Notes under the pieces: generated by a model | What the model saw: only the letters and a program-made list of their open reading frames with translations | Database searches by the model: none | Told to the model about the DNA's origin: nothing | Source: Davidsoniella eucalypti | Taxonomy: Eukaryota; Ascomycota; Sordariomycetes; Microascales; Ceratocystidaceae | DNA: 64,000 bases | NCBI GenBank assembly: GCA_004009845.1 | Contig: RMBW01000044.1 | Span: forward strand, 177,662 to 241,661 | Direction: 5' to 3' | Part shown: positions 35,085-47,351 of the stretch, in pieces | Layout: each line of letters starts with the position of its first letter | Position numbering within the stretch: position 1 is the stretch's first letter | Position numbers and translations under genes: made by a program

Positions 35085-36483
35085 ATGGGCTCACCATCCC
35101 AGTCGTATTTCCCCATTGACGAGTCGCAATTTGACGACGACCCGCGCATCTCGTACGACACCATCGACAAGAGATACATCGCGGTCCACGAGGATGGCGA
35201 CGAATTCGTATTCGATCCTCAGAACAAACTGTGGATTCTTTGCCACGAGGATGAAATGAGCGCTGCTGAGGAGTGCAGTGAGGATGAAGATGACAATGTA
35301 GCACTATCACGAACGATACTTCGGGTTGTGCTTCAGGCCCGAAAACGCAAACTTGAAGCTTCCGCCACGAACACCGAGGTAAGATATAAATAGATGAACG
35401 CTAAGACTTACGCACAATTCCAGCCGTCATATGTCAATACCCAATCCTTACCACTGAAGACCTCCATATCATGAAATCACCCATGACTTCCCCTGCCTAT
35501 GATCATTATCATGAACGTTATAAACCACTATTCACTCCTATTGTCATCAGTCGATGGTACCCAATATATAAAATGTTGGGACTATTACTAACGCCAATAA
35601 GACTCTTTCCTCTCTACAGCCACCCCCTTCAGGCAAGCGTCAGACTGGAGACCGTCCCCAAAAGAAGCCCAAGACAGTTCCCAAACCCAAAGAAAACACT
35701 GCTATATATGTCACCGGTATTCCCACCGATGCCACCCTTGATGAAATCTCTGAACTGTTTTCACGAAAGGGTGGCATGATCGCTGAGGAAATCGATAGTG
35801 GTAGACCCCGTATCAAGATGTACACAGATTCGGAAGGTACTTTCAAGGGCGATGCCTTGATAGTATTCTTCAAGCCCCAGTCCGTCGAGATGTCTATAAT
35901 GCTGCTTGATGATACCTTCTTCCGCTTCACTAGTACTGGCCAGCCTGAAGGCCGCATGCAAGTCCAAGCGGCCGACTCCAGTTACAAGAAGACCAAATAT
36001 GAGGCCACAGACGGCAGTGCTAACAACGAGGGTCAGGGCTCCAATACCCGTAGAATGGGCAATGACCGCCAGAAGATCATCAAAAAGACCCAGAAGCTAG
36101 AGTCTAGACTTGCTGATTGGGGCGACGACTGTGCTACCGAGAAGAGCAGTGCCTCGAAGGACCGCTGGGAGAAGACCGTCATTCTCTCCGGCATGTTCAC
36201 CCGGGAGGAGCTCACCAATGACCCGGCCGTCATCCTCGATATCAAGCAGGATATCCGCGAGGAATGCGAGAAGCTGGGCGATGTCACCAACATCATTCTC
36301 TTCGACCTAGAGGAAAAGGGCATAGTCACAGTCAAGTTCACCGACAAGGAGGCTGCTCTCGCCTGCATCGCGCTCATGCAGGGCCGCAAGTTCGGTGGCC
36401 GCACCGTCGACGCTTCTCTGGCCACCGGCACCGAAAAGTTCCAGAAGTCCAAGGAGGAAGCTTCCGATTCCGACTCGGAATAG
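35085..36483 (+). CDS. CUS2: U2 snRNP-associated splicing factor, Cus2/Tat-SF1-like, two RRMs
   Basis: Exons 35085-35378 and 35620-36483, joined by a 241-nt intron (GTAAGA...CTACAG, branch TACTAACG); 385 residues. The N-terminal part has an acidic segment with repeated YD-aromatic motifs (DKRYIAVHEDGDEFVFDPQN). RRM1 starts at NTAIYVTGIPTDATLDEI and has RNP1-like GTFKGDALIVFF. A basic linker with NDRQKIIKKTQKLESRLADWGDD, typical of this family, precedes RRM2 (KTVILSGMFTREEL, GIVTVKFTDKEAALACI, GGRTVDASL). The C-terminus is acidic/Ser-rich. In the known family it binds SF3b1 and helps U2 snRNA folding before prespliceosome formation. A second small exon inside the long intron cannot be excluded. 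Confidence 0.88.
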
Positions 36484-36724
36484 ATCGAAATTTCTTCTAC
36501 TGATGAAGCCACTGTGCATACATGATTACAGTTGGTATGGGATATGGGATATGATAACAGTTTCAAATATGGGTCGTCGTTTATGATGACAAGGATTACC
36601 ACTAGTGCTATTTTAATTGAATTTTCTATTTACTCCGCAATGTTATGTCTTATCTTACCTCACAAACTTTACAATCAATAATGTGACGATGAGTAGTGTT
36701 TTTTCAAGTTTCCATATGTCGTGT

Positions 36725-37754
36725 TTACTGCTCGGGGCTGTTTGCCTCTGAGATAGACGTTTTCTCTCCAGCAACAAACCAGATAGCAGATTCAATGATG
36801 CGGCAAATCGCCCTGAACTCGTATTCATCTATAACACAGCTGGGTTAGTTTTGTTTTGCAAGACGATACTTTGCGGAAACTCAACTTACTGCGTGGACCA
36901 TAGATCATGATAAAGGTCTCAGGGACAGGGTTTGGCCCAAACCAACTGGTGCATGCGAGCGGGTGTCTTTGGCCCCAGCCTTTCTCCAAAACTTCCTTCT
37001 GGTCGTCGGGGTGAAGATTCATGTGCATCGAGTGGTCAGTATCGTGGATATGGCAGATTTCGCCATAGCAGGTCTTGTTCACGGCATGTCTAGCAAACAG
37101 CGCCAGGCCATGTTTTTCGAAGCACGAGCAGGCAGTGCCAAACTTTGCAGGCTGTAGCACACTAAGACGAGTCAAGGCCTGGCGGAGAGAGTGATACTCG
37201 GTCAAGGAGCCATATTGGTCGACCTGGCGTTGAGGGGCAATACCGGCAACCTGAGGACGTGGTCCCAGGCGATATGGAAGAGAGGAGGTATTCAAGATGC
37301 CAGCAGCAGGAAATATATCCTTTCTCGCCTTGGGAGCCACAAAGGGGTCTCGCAATGTCCATAACTTCAACCAAGTGATGCGCATGTAACCGATAAAGGT
37401 TGACGGAGTGCCGCCGGGGCCCAGGTTCAAGAAGTTCTGGTAGTCGTTATGAATCACGATGATCAAAGGAAACAATGCGACAGTGCACTCGGCGTACATA
37501 GGTTGCAGATGAATAGAGACAATAAGCAGCAGCGCACCGAACAGAAGCGTCGGTGTGGTTAAAGTCAGAGACGCGGCCTTGGGGGGGATTATGTGGCTGG
37601 CGGTGTAGATAGAGCTTTGTTCATGATGCTCATCAGCAACAAAGTCTCGTATAAGCGAGCCATCACAAACAGCACGGCCGATCTGAGTAGACGTAACAGA
37701 CGTGCTCATAGTGGAAGTGAAGAACAAAAGTCGCACAGGCTCAGAATGTGTCAA
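36725..37754 (-). CDS. Luciferase-domain (DUF5519-like) fungal membrane protein
   Basis: Exon 1 37754-36890 and exon 2 36828-36725 (intron GTAAGT...TTATAG), 322 residues. The join restores the conserved end IYGPRNEYEFRAICRIIESA. A hydrophobic segment near residues 65-100 is followed by NDYQNFLNLGPGGTPSTF, a hallmark of this family. The C-terminal domain has HSMHMNLHPDDQKEVLEKGW and GQRHPLA. These features match fungal proteins annotated as luciferase domain-containing. The name reflects domain similarity only and does not show light emission. An inner Met at 37709 (MSTSVTSTQ) is an equally good start. Convergent with the CUS2-like gene, 241 bases apart. Confidence 0.78.
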
Positions 37755-39144
37755 ATAAAGATAGAGGAAAGATAGTAGAGGATGTGGGACTTGAAAGACA
37801 GAAGGGAGAGGAATGGTCCTTAAGACTGCCGCATGTGCTGCAATATATATTCCACAGCGTGCAAAGTAATGTATAGTGTGCAGTACAAGCTTCTGTGAGA
37901 TAACTGTGGCCGTAGCATCGAGCAGTGAAACGACGGTAGTTGAAATATGTTACGGCAAACTCAGATAACAACCTATGACTAGATGCAGCAAATCCAGAAG
38001 CCTTTGCGTAGCATCAGAATAGATATAACTTGGTTGATGATACGACTATCACGAAGCAAACGCAAAGCGAAGAGCCCTTTCAATTCTGTGCGGCTACACC
38101 GAGAGCAACGAGGGAAAAGAGGAAACAAAACGGGCGGCCACGAAAATCAGAGTGCAGGCCACGGAACCAGAGTTTCTCATTCCCCAATCGTGTAATGTGA
38201 CCAATAAACAGATAGCCTAGTGGCACTGTATGAACGGTACAACTGGATTGCGTTGAGCCGTCGGGCAAAGTTGCTACTTGCATGGGTCGTCCAACAGTAG
38301 TGTATACAGATACATGTATATATGGATGTAAGCAGCACAAAGCGATAACGAACCGTGGCAATAGATTTTGTAGAGTGTTTTCGCTGTCAAGGCAATAATC
38401 GCCGGGCTCGTCTTCTTCATGCGCTACTTCTAGCGTGCATATTGTTCTTCGACGGTCAAGGGATTAGACCTCTTCGCTGCCTTATTTCCTTGGGGTGGCT
38501 GTTTCCGCCTTTGGGTAGCGAGACCGCGTGACTTATCTGTCGCTCATTCTGTTTAAACCCTGCGCTACGCTAGACCAGATATGAGTGACATATACAGGCA
38601 ATGGGCAGGAACTCAAGAGTTGGAGATGCTGTTGCTAACATGCAGGGCGCGTGATCCACGATCTTTGTTGCTCAACTTTCCAGTTCATAGCCGAATCTTG
38701 GCTGTGGCCGACTGTGGGTCAAGTGTGGCGTCATGGCGCCGAAGAGCCCGGTGTAAATCTTAGAAAAAGTGGGTGTCAAGCCGCCGGGCACCGGTATGTA
38801 AAGCGGGTCCATCCATCAGTCAAAACAAGGTTGTCTTGTTCTTGTCCCAATTGGTATCGATAGCCCCGCTATACGTCTCACCGCCCGCCAATTGGCAGAA
38901 AAAAAAATTATGCTTTTTTTTGTTGGTATCGATATATTTTTAGGGTAAAAATCTACAATCTAATATCAGGCCTTGGAAGCATCGCTATCAACAACGGATA
39001 GCCTTCATTTCATCCATTGCCCAAGTCTCTATCCCGGAGACACTCCTTGATCTAGTTTCTCATCTACTCTACTCTTCGAACCTATATTGTTTACACAGAA
39101 ACATATCTTAGGATCGCTTCAACTCTGCCTGAGTACCAGCCAAA
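37755..39144. other. divergent intergenic interval luciferase-domain gene / PUF6
   Basis: About 1.4 kb with no supportable gene; frames stay below about 95 codons. A C/T-rich leader precedes PUF6. Confidence 0.4.
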
Positions 39145-41371
39145 ATGGGTTTCCAAACTACTGGTAACAAGCGCAAGGCCAATGGCTATTCCAAGCCCAA
39201 TATCGACTCGTCTCCCAAAAAGGCCAAGCTTCAGATTCGTCCCAAGGATGACGAGTCCAAGGCTGGCTTTTCAAAGAAGCCAGTCATTGCTGCGCCTGTT
39301 GAGGACGGCGAAGAGAGCGAAGATGATGCTGAAGAGTTCGAGGCCAACGATAATGACATGCTAGATTTCTCAGACTCTGAGGACGGTGGTGTCAGTCTGT
39401 TGACTTCTAGTGCTCTTGCTTCTGAGCCCAAGTCTCAGTCTGCTTCGTCTGCTGCCGCTGCCTCGTCCGGTCGTAAGTGTTCCATTACCCTCGCAGTCTC
39501 ATCACAGCCCAAAGCTCATCATCACTAACATTTAACTTTCTTTCACCACAGAAACCTCACGCGAAAGCCACTTGAAGCAGAAGCAGATTGCCAAGGAGCG
39601 CAAGGCTGCCAAGCCCCTCGCCGACGAGATTACACGGACAAAGAAACTCTGGGAGCGTTTGCGACGGAAGTCACACGTTCCCATCGAGGAGCGCAAGAAG
39701 CTAGTCGATGAGCTATTCGAGATCATCTCTGGCCGCATGAAGACTCTAGTCCTCAAGCACGATGCCACTCGTGCCGTCCAAACTGCCATCAAATATGCCT
39801 CTGCTGAGCAGCGCAAACAGATTGCCAAGGAGTTGAAGGGTTCCTACGGTACTCTGGCTTCCGGCCGCTACGCCAAGTTCTTGGTGTGCAAGCTTATCTC
39901 GTACTCTGACAGCACAATTCGCGATGTCATTGTTCCCGAGTTCTACGGAAAGATCCGCAAGATGATACACCACCCCGAGGCTTCGTGGACTCTGGAAGAT
40001 ATCTACCGTGTTGCCGCTACCCCCCAACAGCGTGCCATCATCCTAAGAGAGTGGTATGGTGTCGAATTCACTCTGCTGGATACACACACTGAGGAGCCCA
40101 CAGCTGTTCTGGCCGATATCCTCGCAAAGGAGCCCATGAAGCGTGGCCCTGCCATGAAGAGCCTGCTCGACCTTATCAACAGTCTGATTCAGAAGAACAT
40201 GGTCGGCTTCTCTATGCTGCATGACGCCATGCTTCAGTACTTCCTTAACATTCAACGCGATAGCCCTGAGTTTACTGAGTTCTACGAGATTATTCGTGGC
40301 AACGAAAGCGGTGACTTGCTCAAGAATATGGCTTTCACCAAGTCTGGTGCGCACCTGGTGTGTCTGCTGCTTACTCAAGGTACTGCCAAGGACCGCAGAG
40401 CTATCCTCAAGACTTACAAGGATACCTTTGTCATGATGTCTGGTGATGTCAACGCCCACCGTATCCTCTTGACTGCGTTCGATGTCATTGATGATACCAA
40501 GATGACCTCTAAGGCTATTTTCCCCGAGATTTTTGGTGAGACTCTAGACAAGGCAGGTGATTCGTTGCTCGGTGCCTCGCACAACATTCATGCTCGCATA
40601 TCTCTATTGTACCTACTAGAGAACACCGGTTTATCGACTATGTTCACCGGTCCCAAGGATGAGGTACACGACCTCATGGCTGAAATTCACAAACTGCGCC
40701 AGGCTACTTCCAAGAAGGACCCCGAGGTCCGTCGCCAGGAGCTTGTTGCTGCCATGTCACCCCAGCTTCTTCGGGGTATCGCCGATATTAGTTCTCAGCT
40801 GGTCCACGACCACTACGGTTGCCAGCTGATGTCAGAGGCTATCTTTACCACCTCTGGAGACAAGAAGGCTGTTCTGCAGACCATTGCCAACGCTGTTGCT
40901 GGCAACCCGAATGAGATGCTTGGTGGAGACGAGGGTTCCGGCCTCATCAGCCGGCCCCATCCGGCCCTTACTGCCCATGGAGGCCGTATGGTGAAGGCCC
41001 TCATTTCTGGTGGCAAGTTCAACAAGGCAACTGGCCAAACTGTTCGTGTAGAGCCTGCGCTCAATTTTTCAGATATCCTGTTCCCGGTTATCAAGCCACA
41101 TATTGTTCAGTGGGCCACCGGTCCCTCATCCTTTGTCATTGTGAACATGCTAGACTCACCCGACTTCGAGAACGCATCAGAGCTACGTAAGCTTTTGAAG
41201 AAGAACAAGGCTGAAATCGAAAAGGCTGCGCGCGAGGGCGGCACGCACAAGTTCAACAAGGTCCCTACCGAGCAAAACGCTAAGCAGAAGAAGAAGAACA
41301 ACAACAAGAGACCGCCACGGGTGGACCCGGGAAACAAGGGCTCGCAGATTATTCTGGAGCGTCTTTCTTAA
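39145..41371 (+). CDS. PUF6: Pumilio-family protein Puf6 (ribosome biogenesis, ASH1-type mRNA control)
   Basis: Exons 39145-39472 and 39552-41371 (intron GTAAGT...CACAG), 715 residues. The N-terminus is basic with Ser/Asp/Glu-rich acidic patches (DGEESEDDAEEFEAND). Then come KQKQIAKERKAAKPLADEI and a series of Puf-like repeats: HDATRAVQTAIKYAS, YAKFLVCKLISY, FTKSGAHLVCLLL and DHYGCQLMSEAIF. The C-terminus is Lys/Asn-rich (KQKKKNNNKRPPR). This order fits Puf6/PUM3 and its CPL region. It differs from canonical Pumilio in having degenerate repeats that bind RNA or DNA without strict specificity. In yeast Puf6 acts in 60S biogenesis and represses localized mRNA translation. Confidence 0.93.
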
Positions 41372-42198
41372 AGAAAAAAAGGTACAATTTTCTAAAAACG
41401 GCGTCTGGGTAGCTTTTTTGCTTGTTTCTTTTCTTTCCCTTTTTTCCCTATGATATATACAATATAATAGTTTTCCCTCCTCGGTCTCTCACACAGCAAG
41501 GCATGCTTTCTTTTACTAATGTTGATCTTTCAAGAAGAAAACTTGGGCTCCCTTATAGATTTCATGTCATGCTTCTCGAGACGGAATGTGTTATCTTCTT
41601 TCATATTACTAGGCTGGCGCAAGACTTTATTTTCACCCTGTCTTCTTATGTATATTATGTTGTTCGTTTAGTTTCTCCAATTTCTACTGTACACCTAACA
41701 TGATCTTATTGTTTTCAATATTTCAAGGCAAATAAAATATATACATTCAACTATATTTCATATATACTCCCCTCTTTGCTGCGATAAAAAAAAACTTGAT
41801 TTTGTTAACTTGCCTACATCTTTAATTCACAAAAACACAATACCATTTCAAAAATTACAATTGCTCCACTATCACGTATACAATTTCACATAAACAATCG
41901 TGAGTCAGGTATATTTCAAAAAGGACTATAAGCGAAGTAGCCCTTTATGAATAAAGATATTCGCTGTGATGGTGGAATTTGGGAGCTATACAGTCATATG
42001 TGTAGCAACATACAGTATATTCTATGGGGAATCCTATGGCCTTCCTGGCAAAATATATAGAAGGACAATAGGCCATGATCAATGGAATCAAACGAAAAGG
42101 AAGTACCCGGGGAAACGAATCAAAAACGCCTTTATGATATTAGACCACATCAGATGATAATAGTTATAGTCGTGGTAGTAACTATTCATTGCTCTGAT
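41372..42198. other. convergent intergenic interval PUF6 / RPB4
   Basis: About 830 bases, AT-rich with T-runs, ending both transcripts. Frames up to 93 codons here are hydrophobic by base composition. No gene seen. Confidence 0.4.
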
Positions 42199-42856
42199 TT
42201 ATTTGCTGCTTTGTAGCTTATCCAACTGGTCAAGGATAGCTTGCAGCTCCTCATCGCTGATTTTGTCCTGCAATGAGGGAATCAACGTCTTGGCCTCCTC
42301 GGCATTGAAGCATACCAGGGAGCCTAAGCATTGAGAAACTCGGGGTTAGCTAATGGTGTTTTTTTTTGTAATCATGGATAGGGACGAGGCGACATACCAA
42401 GTTGAGCACGCTCAAACTTATGCAGTTGCGTACATGAACTTAGCAAACGCTCGACGGCCTCGACGTTCTCCTTCCGCTTGAAACGAGCGAAGTGGTCGAG
42501 GTAGTCCATAGTTTGATTCAACATTCTATCTCAGAAGAAAATTTTTCAAATGTTAGCCCAATGTCTCTCGCTGTCTATAGCACCATGGCTATAAACCTGA
42601 AGAAAACCATCCCTAGCCACAGGCAGGTTAGATGGCAAATCTTCATTGTCGGAACTACGTACTCGTTGTCGTGCACATTGCGGTGCTCGGCGCGGCGCTT
42701 GTCGACTAGCGCTTTGATGACCAACGCCGCCTCGGAGAGCGTTAGTGTATCGACGTGCTGGAACTCGCCCAGGTTCAACTCAGAGCCGGCATCTTCAGTT
42801 CCAGGTACTGGCGGCTTCGGCCGCGAGGTCATGGGGTGCTTCGGTACAGGCGCCAT
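42199..42856 (-). CDS. RPB4: RNA polymerase II subunit Rpb4
   Basis: Three exons: 42856-42663, 42525-42398 and 42323-42199; 148 residues. Introns are GTACGT...ATAG and GTATGT...TTAG (branch GCTAAC). Motifs are ELNLGEFQHVDTLTLSEAALVI, then NQTMDYLDHFARFKRKENVEAVERLL (read in two parts across exon 2) and QLGSLVCFNAEEAKTLIPSL with the C-terminal DEELQAILDQL. These are the landmarks of the Rpb4/Rpb7 stalk, which contacts nascent RNA and links transcription to mRNA export and decay. Length is shorter than the yeast protein, as usual in filamentous fungi. Divergent from TRS23. Confidence 0.94.
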
Positions 42857-43669
42857 GTTTTGTCGAGCTACGGATAGAGAAGTATTGTATTATACTGTAG
42901 TTGGTGTTCGACTTCTAAGCTAGCGAAAGCAAAGTCTTTTTCTATGGGCGAGATCGAAAGATTATTGGGAATTGATGACTTTGTTATCGTAGTTGTTGAG
43001 ATCAACGGGATTTCGGATGGATTCTGGGATCGCAGGTTGTCTAGCATAAATAATAGACTCTATGGGACGTTGATTTGGTGATGTTGAGCGCAAGGCTGGT
43101 ATCAGATTTAGTTGCGCCAAACTAGTAATTGGGTTGGCGCCGGTTGAATGCCGGCAATTCTGGGTGGCATTGTTCTCTAAGCTCCATGACAATTGATTTT
43201 GCTTCATACATATGTACTATGATAGAATTGGGTGCATCATTTTAAAGGTTCATAAGTAGTGTTACGACTCATCATTGTGAATCTATAATAATATCATCTA
43301 ATTTTCGAGGAATCACTTAAAATTACACAAATAAATTCTCTGTTGAATTATCATCCAAAGCTTACTAACTTGACAAAATTGTCCTACTCTACGGATTGAT
43401 ATATTCATTAGGGTTAGTACGACTTCATAGATGTCTTGTGGCCCCCTTTATACTGACCAAGCTCCCTGGTATAGCACAAGATCGTCATCCAATCTCAACC
43501 TAGCAAGCCAAGTTCTCATATCCTGGAAAGTAGTTGTCCTATCTTTGACCAAGAATCGAAATCAAGCCCATCCCCTTCTCTTACCGGGACCGCATAAAAA
43601 GAAGCTCTTTTGACCATTCGGGCGGTCTATCGCCGGACTCCGCCGGAAGCTTACATTCATCTCATAACA
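42857..43669. promoter_or_regulatory. shared divergent promoter interval RPB4/TRS23
   Basis: About 810 bases without a coding frame of note. The part near TRS23 is CT-rich (CGATCGTC- and CCGCCGG-like). No TATA seen. Confidence 0.35.
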
Positions 43670-44277
43670 ATGTTAGTATTTATTGACGCTATTCACAAGT
43701 GTATTTGATACAGGACCTAATATAGCGAGTTAGGACTATATATGCTTTGATTGTCATCAACAAGGCTGGTGGCTTGATATATCATCGTCAATTCGACGAT
43801 GGCGGCCTCAACAAGCTCTCCACAAATGATTACCTAGTGCTAGCCGGCACGTTCCACGGGTAAATAATACACTTGGCCATATAAACAAACAAGGCATAGT
43901 GAATTGCTCTCTGATTCTGACAAAATTCATAAAAAACCAGTGTTCACGCCATCACAGCGCGGTTAAATCCCGTGCCTTCACCACGCCCATCGACACCACC
44001 GGGCGGGGTTCCGAATAGGCCAGAGCCTGCGTCGGGTTTAGAAGTACTTGAGACGGAGAACTTCCGTATGCAGTGCTTCAACACTCTCACAGGAACAAAG
44101 TTTCTTGTTTTTACAGACATAAACCAGTCTAATGTAGATGTTACGGTGCGTAGGGTCTATGAACTCTATACTGACTACGTTATGAAAAACCCGTTTTATC
44201 AGCTGGAAATGCCCATCCGCTGCGATTTGTTTGAGCGGAAATTACAGTCGTATATTAAAGAGATCAATAACCGGTAG
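43670..44277 (+). CDS. TRS23: TRAPP complex subunit Trs23 (TRAPPC4), start codon split by an intron
   Basis: Exons 43670-43671, 43734-43859 and 43941-44277; 154 residues. The first exon contributes only A and T of the initiator codon; after splicing a GTTAGT...GTTAG intron, G completes ATG and the protein starts MTIYALIVINKAGGLIYHR. That matches the N-terminus of Trs23/TRAPPC4 (M-IF-VYVVNKAGGLIY in animals). No unspliced ATG gives this frame. Further motifs are the loop SPRPSTPPGG, LEVLETENFRMQCFNTLTGT and KNPFYQLEMPIRCDLFERKL. Trs23 is a longin-fold core subunit of TRAPP, the exchange factor for the Rab GTPase Ypt1. Convergent with RPN10. Confidence 0.85.
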
Positions 44278-44522
44278 AATTAAATGGACAGGTGTTACGC
44301 AAGGGATCGATGATGGAAACTTGGCTTGTTGCCATATTAGCGAGCTACATAAAATGATCATCATTATCGCATTTAACTAATACTGGTTCCGTCAATTGCA
44401 TGCCATTTATATATATGTATTGTTGTGAGTGTAATTATGACATTACTGGAGATAGAATAAGAGCCGTTACGCCATTGAAACCAAAGCAAAGAAACAAATT
44501 GTCAGTATACCAACGTATTCAT

Positions 44523-45468
44523 CTAAGTAGTGTCCATCTTATCGTCATCATCCTTCTTACTGTTGCTTGGCTCACCCTTATCAAGTAAAGGCTGAGACTC
44601 CCCTTCTTCTTTGACAGACTCGAGCGAAGCTTGCTTGACATTAGCCTCATCTTTGGCTGATTCGCGGGCAATTCTTGCCTTTTCTTCTTCCATACTCATA
44701 CGCAAAGCCAATGCCAGCTCGGGGTCCGTTTCAGGGTCAAAGCCAAACCCGGAGAACTCTTCATTGGCTGGAGCAGTGGGGTTGGCAGAGACTTGATCAC
44801 CAAGAATGATGGGTGTCGTAGCTAGCTCTTCGCTTAGAAGCTTTGATGATGGGCGGACGATGATAAAGTTTGAGCCTTCGGAGCCCTTGATGTCCGCGTT
44901 AAACTTTTTGATGCGCTCCTCAGCCTCTTCGTCAGGCTGACCAAACATAACAATATCGACAGAGACGTTGTTCTTCTTTAGACGTGCTGCAAGCTGCTGC
45001 AGTCTTTTGTCATCCTCTCGGAAGGGTGAGCAGAGGAAGACTATTATCCGCTGGCGCTGAAGCTTGTTCTGGCGATACTTCAGGGCGAGCTGTGTGGAAA
45101 AAAGGCTATGTTAGTATTATATCCATATAGGATGGTGAGCTTGGTAGCTGGGACTGAGCTGAGCTTCAATGACTTACACCTGCTATTTGGATGCCGACAC
45201 TGAGATGCGCAGTGCCTGATATTTTCTTCTTCATACGATGCAGACCAGCGTAGATGCGGCCTTGGTCGGTAGTAAGGGTTGAGAGGACCTCGGGGCCATC
45301 GCCGCCCATGCTCATAAGGCCAACAGACGACTCAGGGTTGGCCGATGTGATAGTACGAAAAAGGTTGTTGACGGCATTGGCCTGGGCATCGAACCGCGTG
45401 GGGACAAAGTCTCCGTTTCGACTGCTTTCGCTGTTGTCCAGCACGATCATGACAGCCTCGAGACCCAT
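44523..45468 (-). CDS. RPN10: 26S proteasome ubiquitin receptor Rpn10 (PSMD4)
   Basis: Exon 1 45468-45178, intron 45177-45090 (GTAAGT...CACAG), exon 2 45089-44523; 285 residues. The N-terminal VWA domain shows MGLEAVMIVLDNSESSRNGD, VGLMSMGG and HLSVGIQIAGLALKYR, and then FREDDKRLQQLAARLKKN. A single ubiquitin-interacting motif follows at about residues 219-236 (DPELALALRMSMEEEKAR). The tail is acidic and Lys-rich (KKDDDDKMDTT). One UIM, as in yeast, rather than two as in animals. It delivers ubiquitinated substrates to the proteasome. Divergent from the borealin-like gene. Confidence 0.95.
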
Positions 45469-46147
45469 GATGATGGTTGATTATGAGTGGCGTTCGTGAT
45501 AGTAGTAGCGAGGAAGAGAAAATAAAAACCCACGATGGATTGTAAAGGCTCGTGATGGCGAAATTGAGGGGGGAAGGCACGGCCGATAGATGTGAAGTAC
45601 GGTTGGTACCAACTCCAAGGTGTTTTGGTAGCGGGCTGGATTTCTGAGGTTTGAGCTAATGGAGCTTGAGAAATTGAACAAGAGTCGTAAGGCAGTTCAG
45701 CCTAGTTTACTTGCCGTTTTAGTTGACACTTGAGCCAGCTAGCTTTTGTATCTGTACATGCACTAGGGTTAGAGTGGGGGATAGCTGAGTGGATAATTAT
45801 GGACAGTTGACGGCTACTGCATATAATATGTATACATATGCACATACTAGGATGCGAATTAGTCATGCAGACTGGGGTTTGTTTACTTGCTGCCTGACGA
45901 GCCAATCGCATTCCACTAAATGCTCCATGCATGCAGGACCCACGCAAATTTCCCATTTCCATCTTTCCTGTTTCATCGCGTTTTCACGCTAATATTTGGA
46001 GCCCTCGCTGACTTTGGCCGCATAACATCCGCGGAGAACCTCACCACAACAACATTAACTCGTCATTTTCTGTCCTCGGCGCACATGATATCGAGACCAT
46101 AACTGAAATTTACACCTACACTCTCAAACACAACAAAACACATAAAA
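45469..46147. promoter_or_regulatory. shared divergent promoter interval RPN10/borealin
   Basis: About 680 bases, no convincing gene. A C/A-rich leader (CACTCTCAAACACAACAAAACA) precedes the plus-strand start. Confidence 0.35.
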
Positions 46148-47351
46148 ATGGCCGCTTTTCGCGCGAACAAAGCCGCTATGGCGCGCTCACCATCACCAAC
46201 AACCGACACCTTCCAGCGTCATGCCACCACGCCGTCTCCCCGAAAACACGCTGTTGCCTCCATGAAGCCCACAACTCCGCACCACAACCGGAGCCCGATT
46301 CGCAAGCGGCCTGTGGGAATATCATACGCCCAGAAGCAGGCGCTTATTGACAACCTCCAACTCGAGGGTAAGTTGTTCACCTGCAAAGCATCATCATGAC
46401 CGTGATAGCGATTTGTACCCTTGCTAACATAACCCCACAGTCACCGAACGCGCCAGACGACTACGCGCCCAGTACAATCTACAGGCACAGAGTCTGCGCA
46501 CTCGTGTTGAGATCAGATTGAACAGAATTCCTATGGCCTTGCGGAAGCTCACTATGGCCGAGCTCATCCAAAGACACATTCAACAACAGGAGCGCTCTGC
46601 CCAGATTGCCGCGAAGATCGCCGCTTGCCCGACGAAGAGCACAGCACCTATAATGCGCGCAGGCATGAAAGCGGTGCCTAAACTTTCTGCACCTACTCAT
46701 GCTGCCCGTCGCTTCAAGCGCACTAGTGATGCTATGATGGACGGCGATAAAGAGAATGCAGCCACTGGCATTGACAATCCCAAGAAGCGCGTACGTGGCA
46801 CTACTGTGACATCAGACAATGGCCCTGTGCTGTCTCCCACATCATCAAACTCTCGTATGGCGCCTCGCGCAAGACCGGCATCACCAATGAAGACTTCAGT
46901 ATCGCGTCCTGCGTCGCCTATCAAGACATCCGTCTCACGTGCTGCCTCCCCAGTCAAGTCTTCCCGGCCAAATATCTTGTCAAACATGGTTGAGAAAGCT
47001 GCTAAGAGCACGCGCGCTGCCATGACGCGAAAAGTCACCACCGCATCCATAACTAGCACATCTTCAAATGCATCCTCAACAGCATCGCGCACAAAGCGCA
47101 CGGCAGCCACCCCGGTCTCTTCCAAGATAGCACCACCGACTTCAACACGCGTCACTCGTAGAACTAGTGGCGATAGCAATAGTAGCTCTTCTACCGTGGT
47201 TAAGAAACCTACGAGCCGGCCTGGTACTGCTATGTCCAAGTCTTCGACTTCGTCCACATCGCGTGGAAAATCCACCAAGAAGACATCTACTGCCAAGTCA
47301 TCTGCACCAAAAGAGGCACCCAAACGCGTCTTGAGAAGTCGAGCAGCATAG
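46148..47351 (+). CDS. Borealin/Nbl1-like chromosomal passenger complex protein
   Basis: Exons 46148-46367 and 46441-47351 (intron GTAAGT...CACAG, branch GCTAAC); 376 residues. The join produces YAQKQALIDNLQLEVTERAR, continuing RRLRAQYNLQAQSLRTRVEI with LNRIPMALRKLTMAELI. This is the borealin N-terminal helix that binds survivin and INCENP. In yeast Nbl1 is almost only this helix. Here it is followed by a long basic Ser/Thr/Pro/Ala-rich tail with repeated SP-KTSVSR units (about 46870-46960) and a KRV-LRSRAA end. The role by family is targeting of Aurora B (Ipl1) to centromeres and spindle. The N-terminal 60 residues hold several SP/TP sites, possible CDK targets. Confidence 0.8.

Noticed and set aside
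46697..47323. 208-codon minus-strand frame
   Set aside because: Antisense of the Ser/Thr/Ala-rich borealin tail; Asp/Val-rich by complement.
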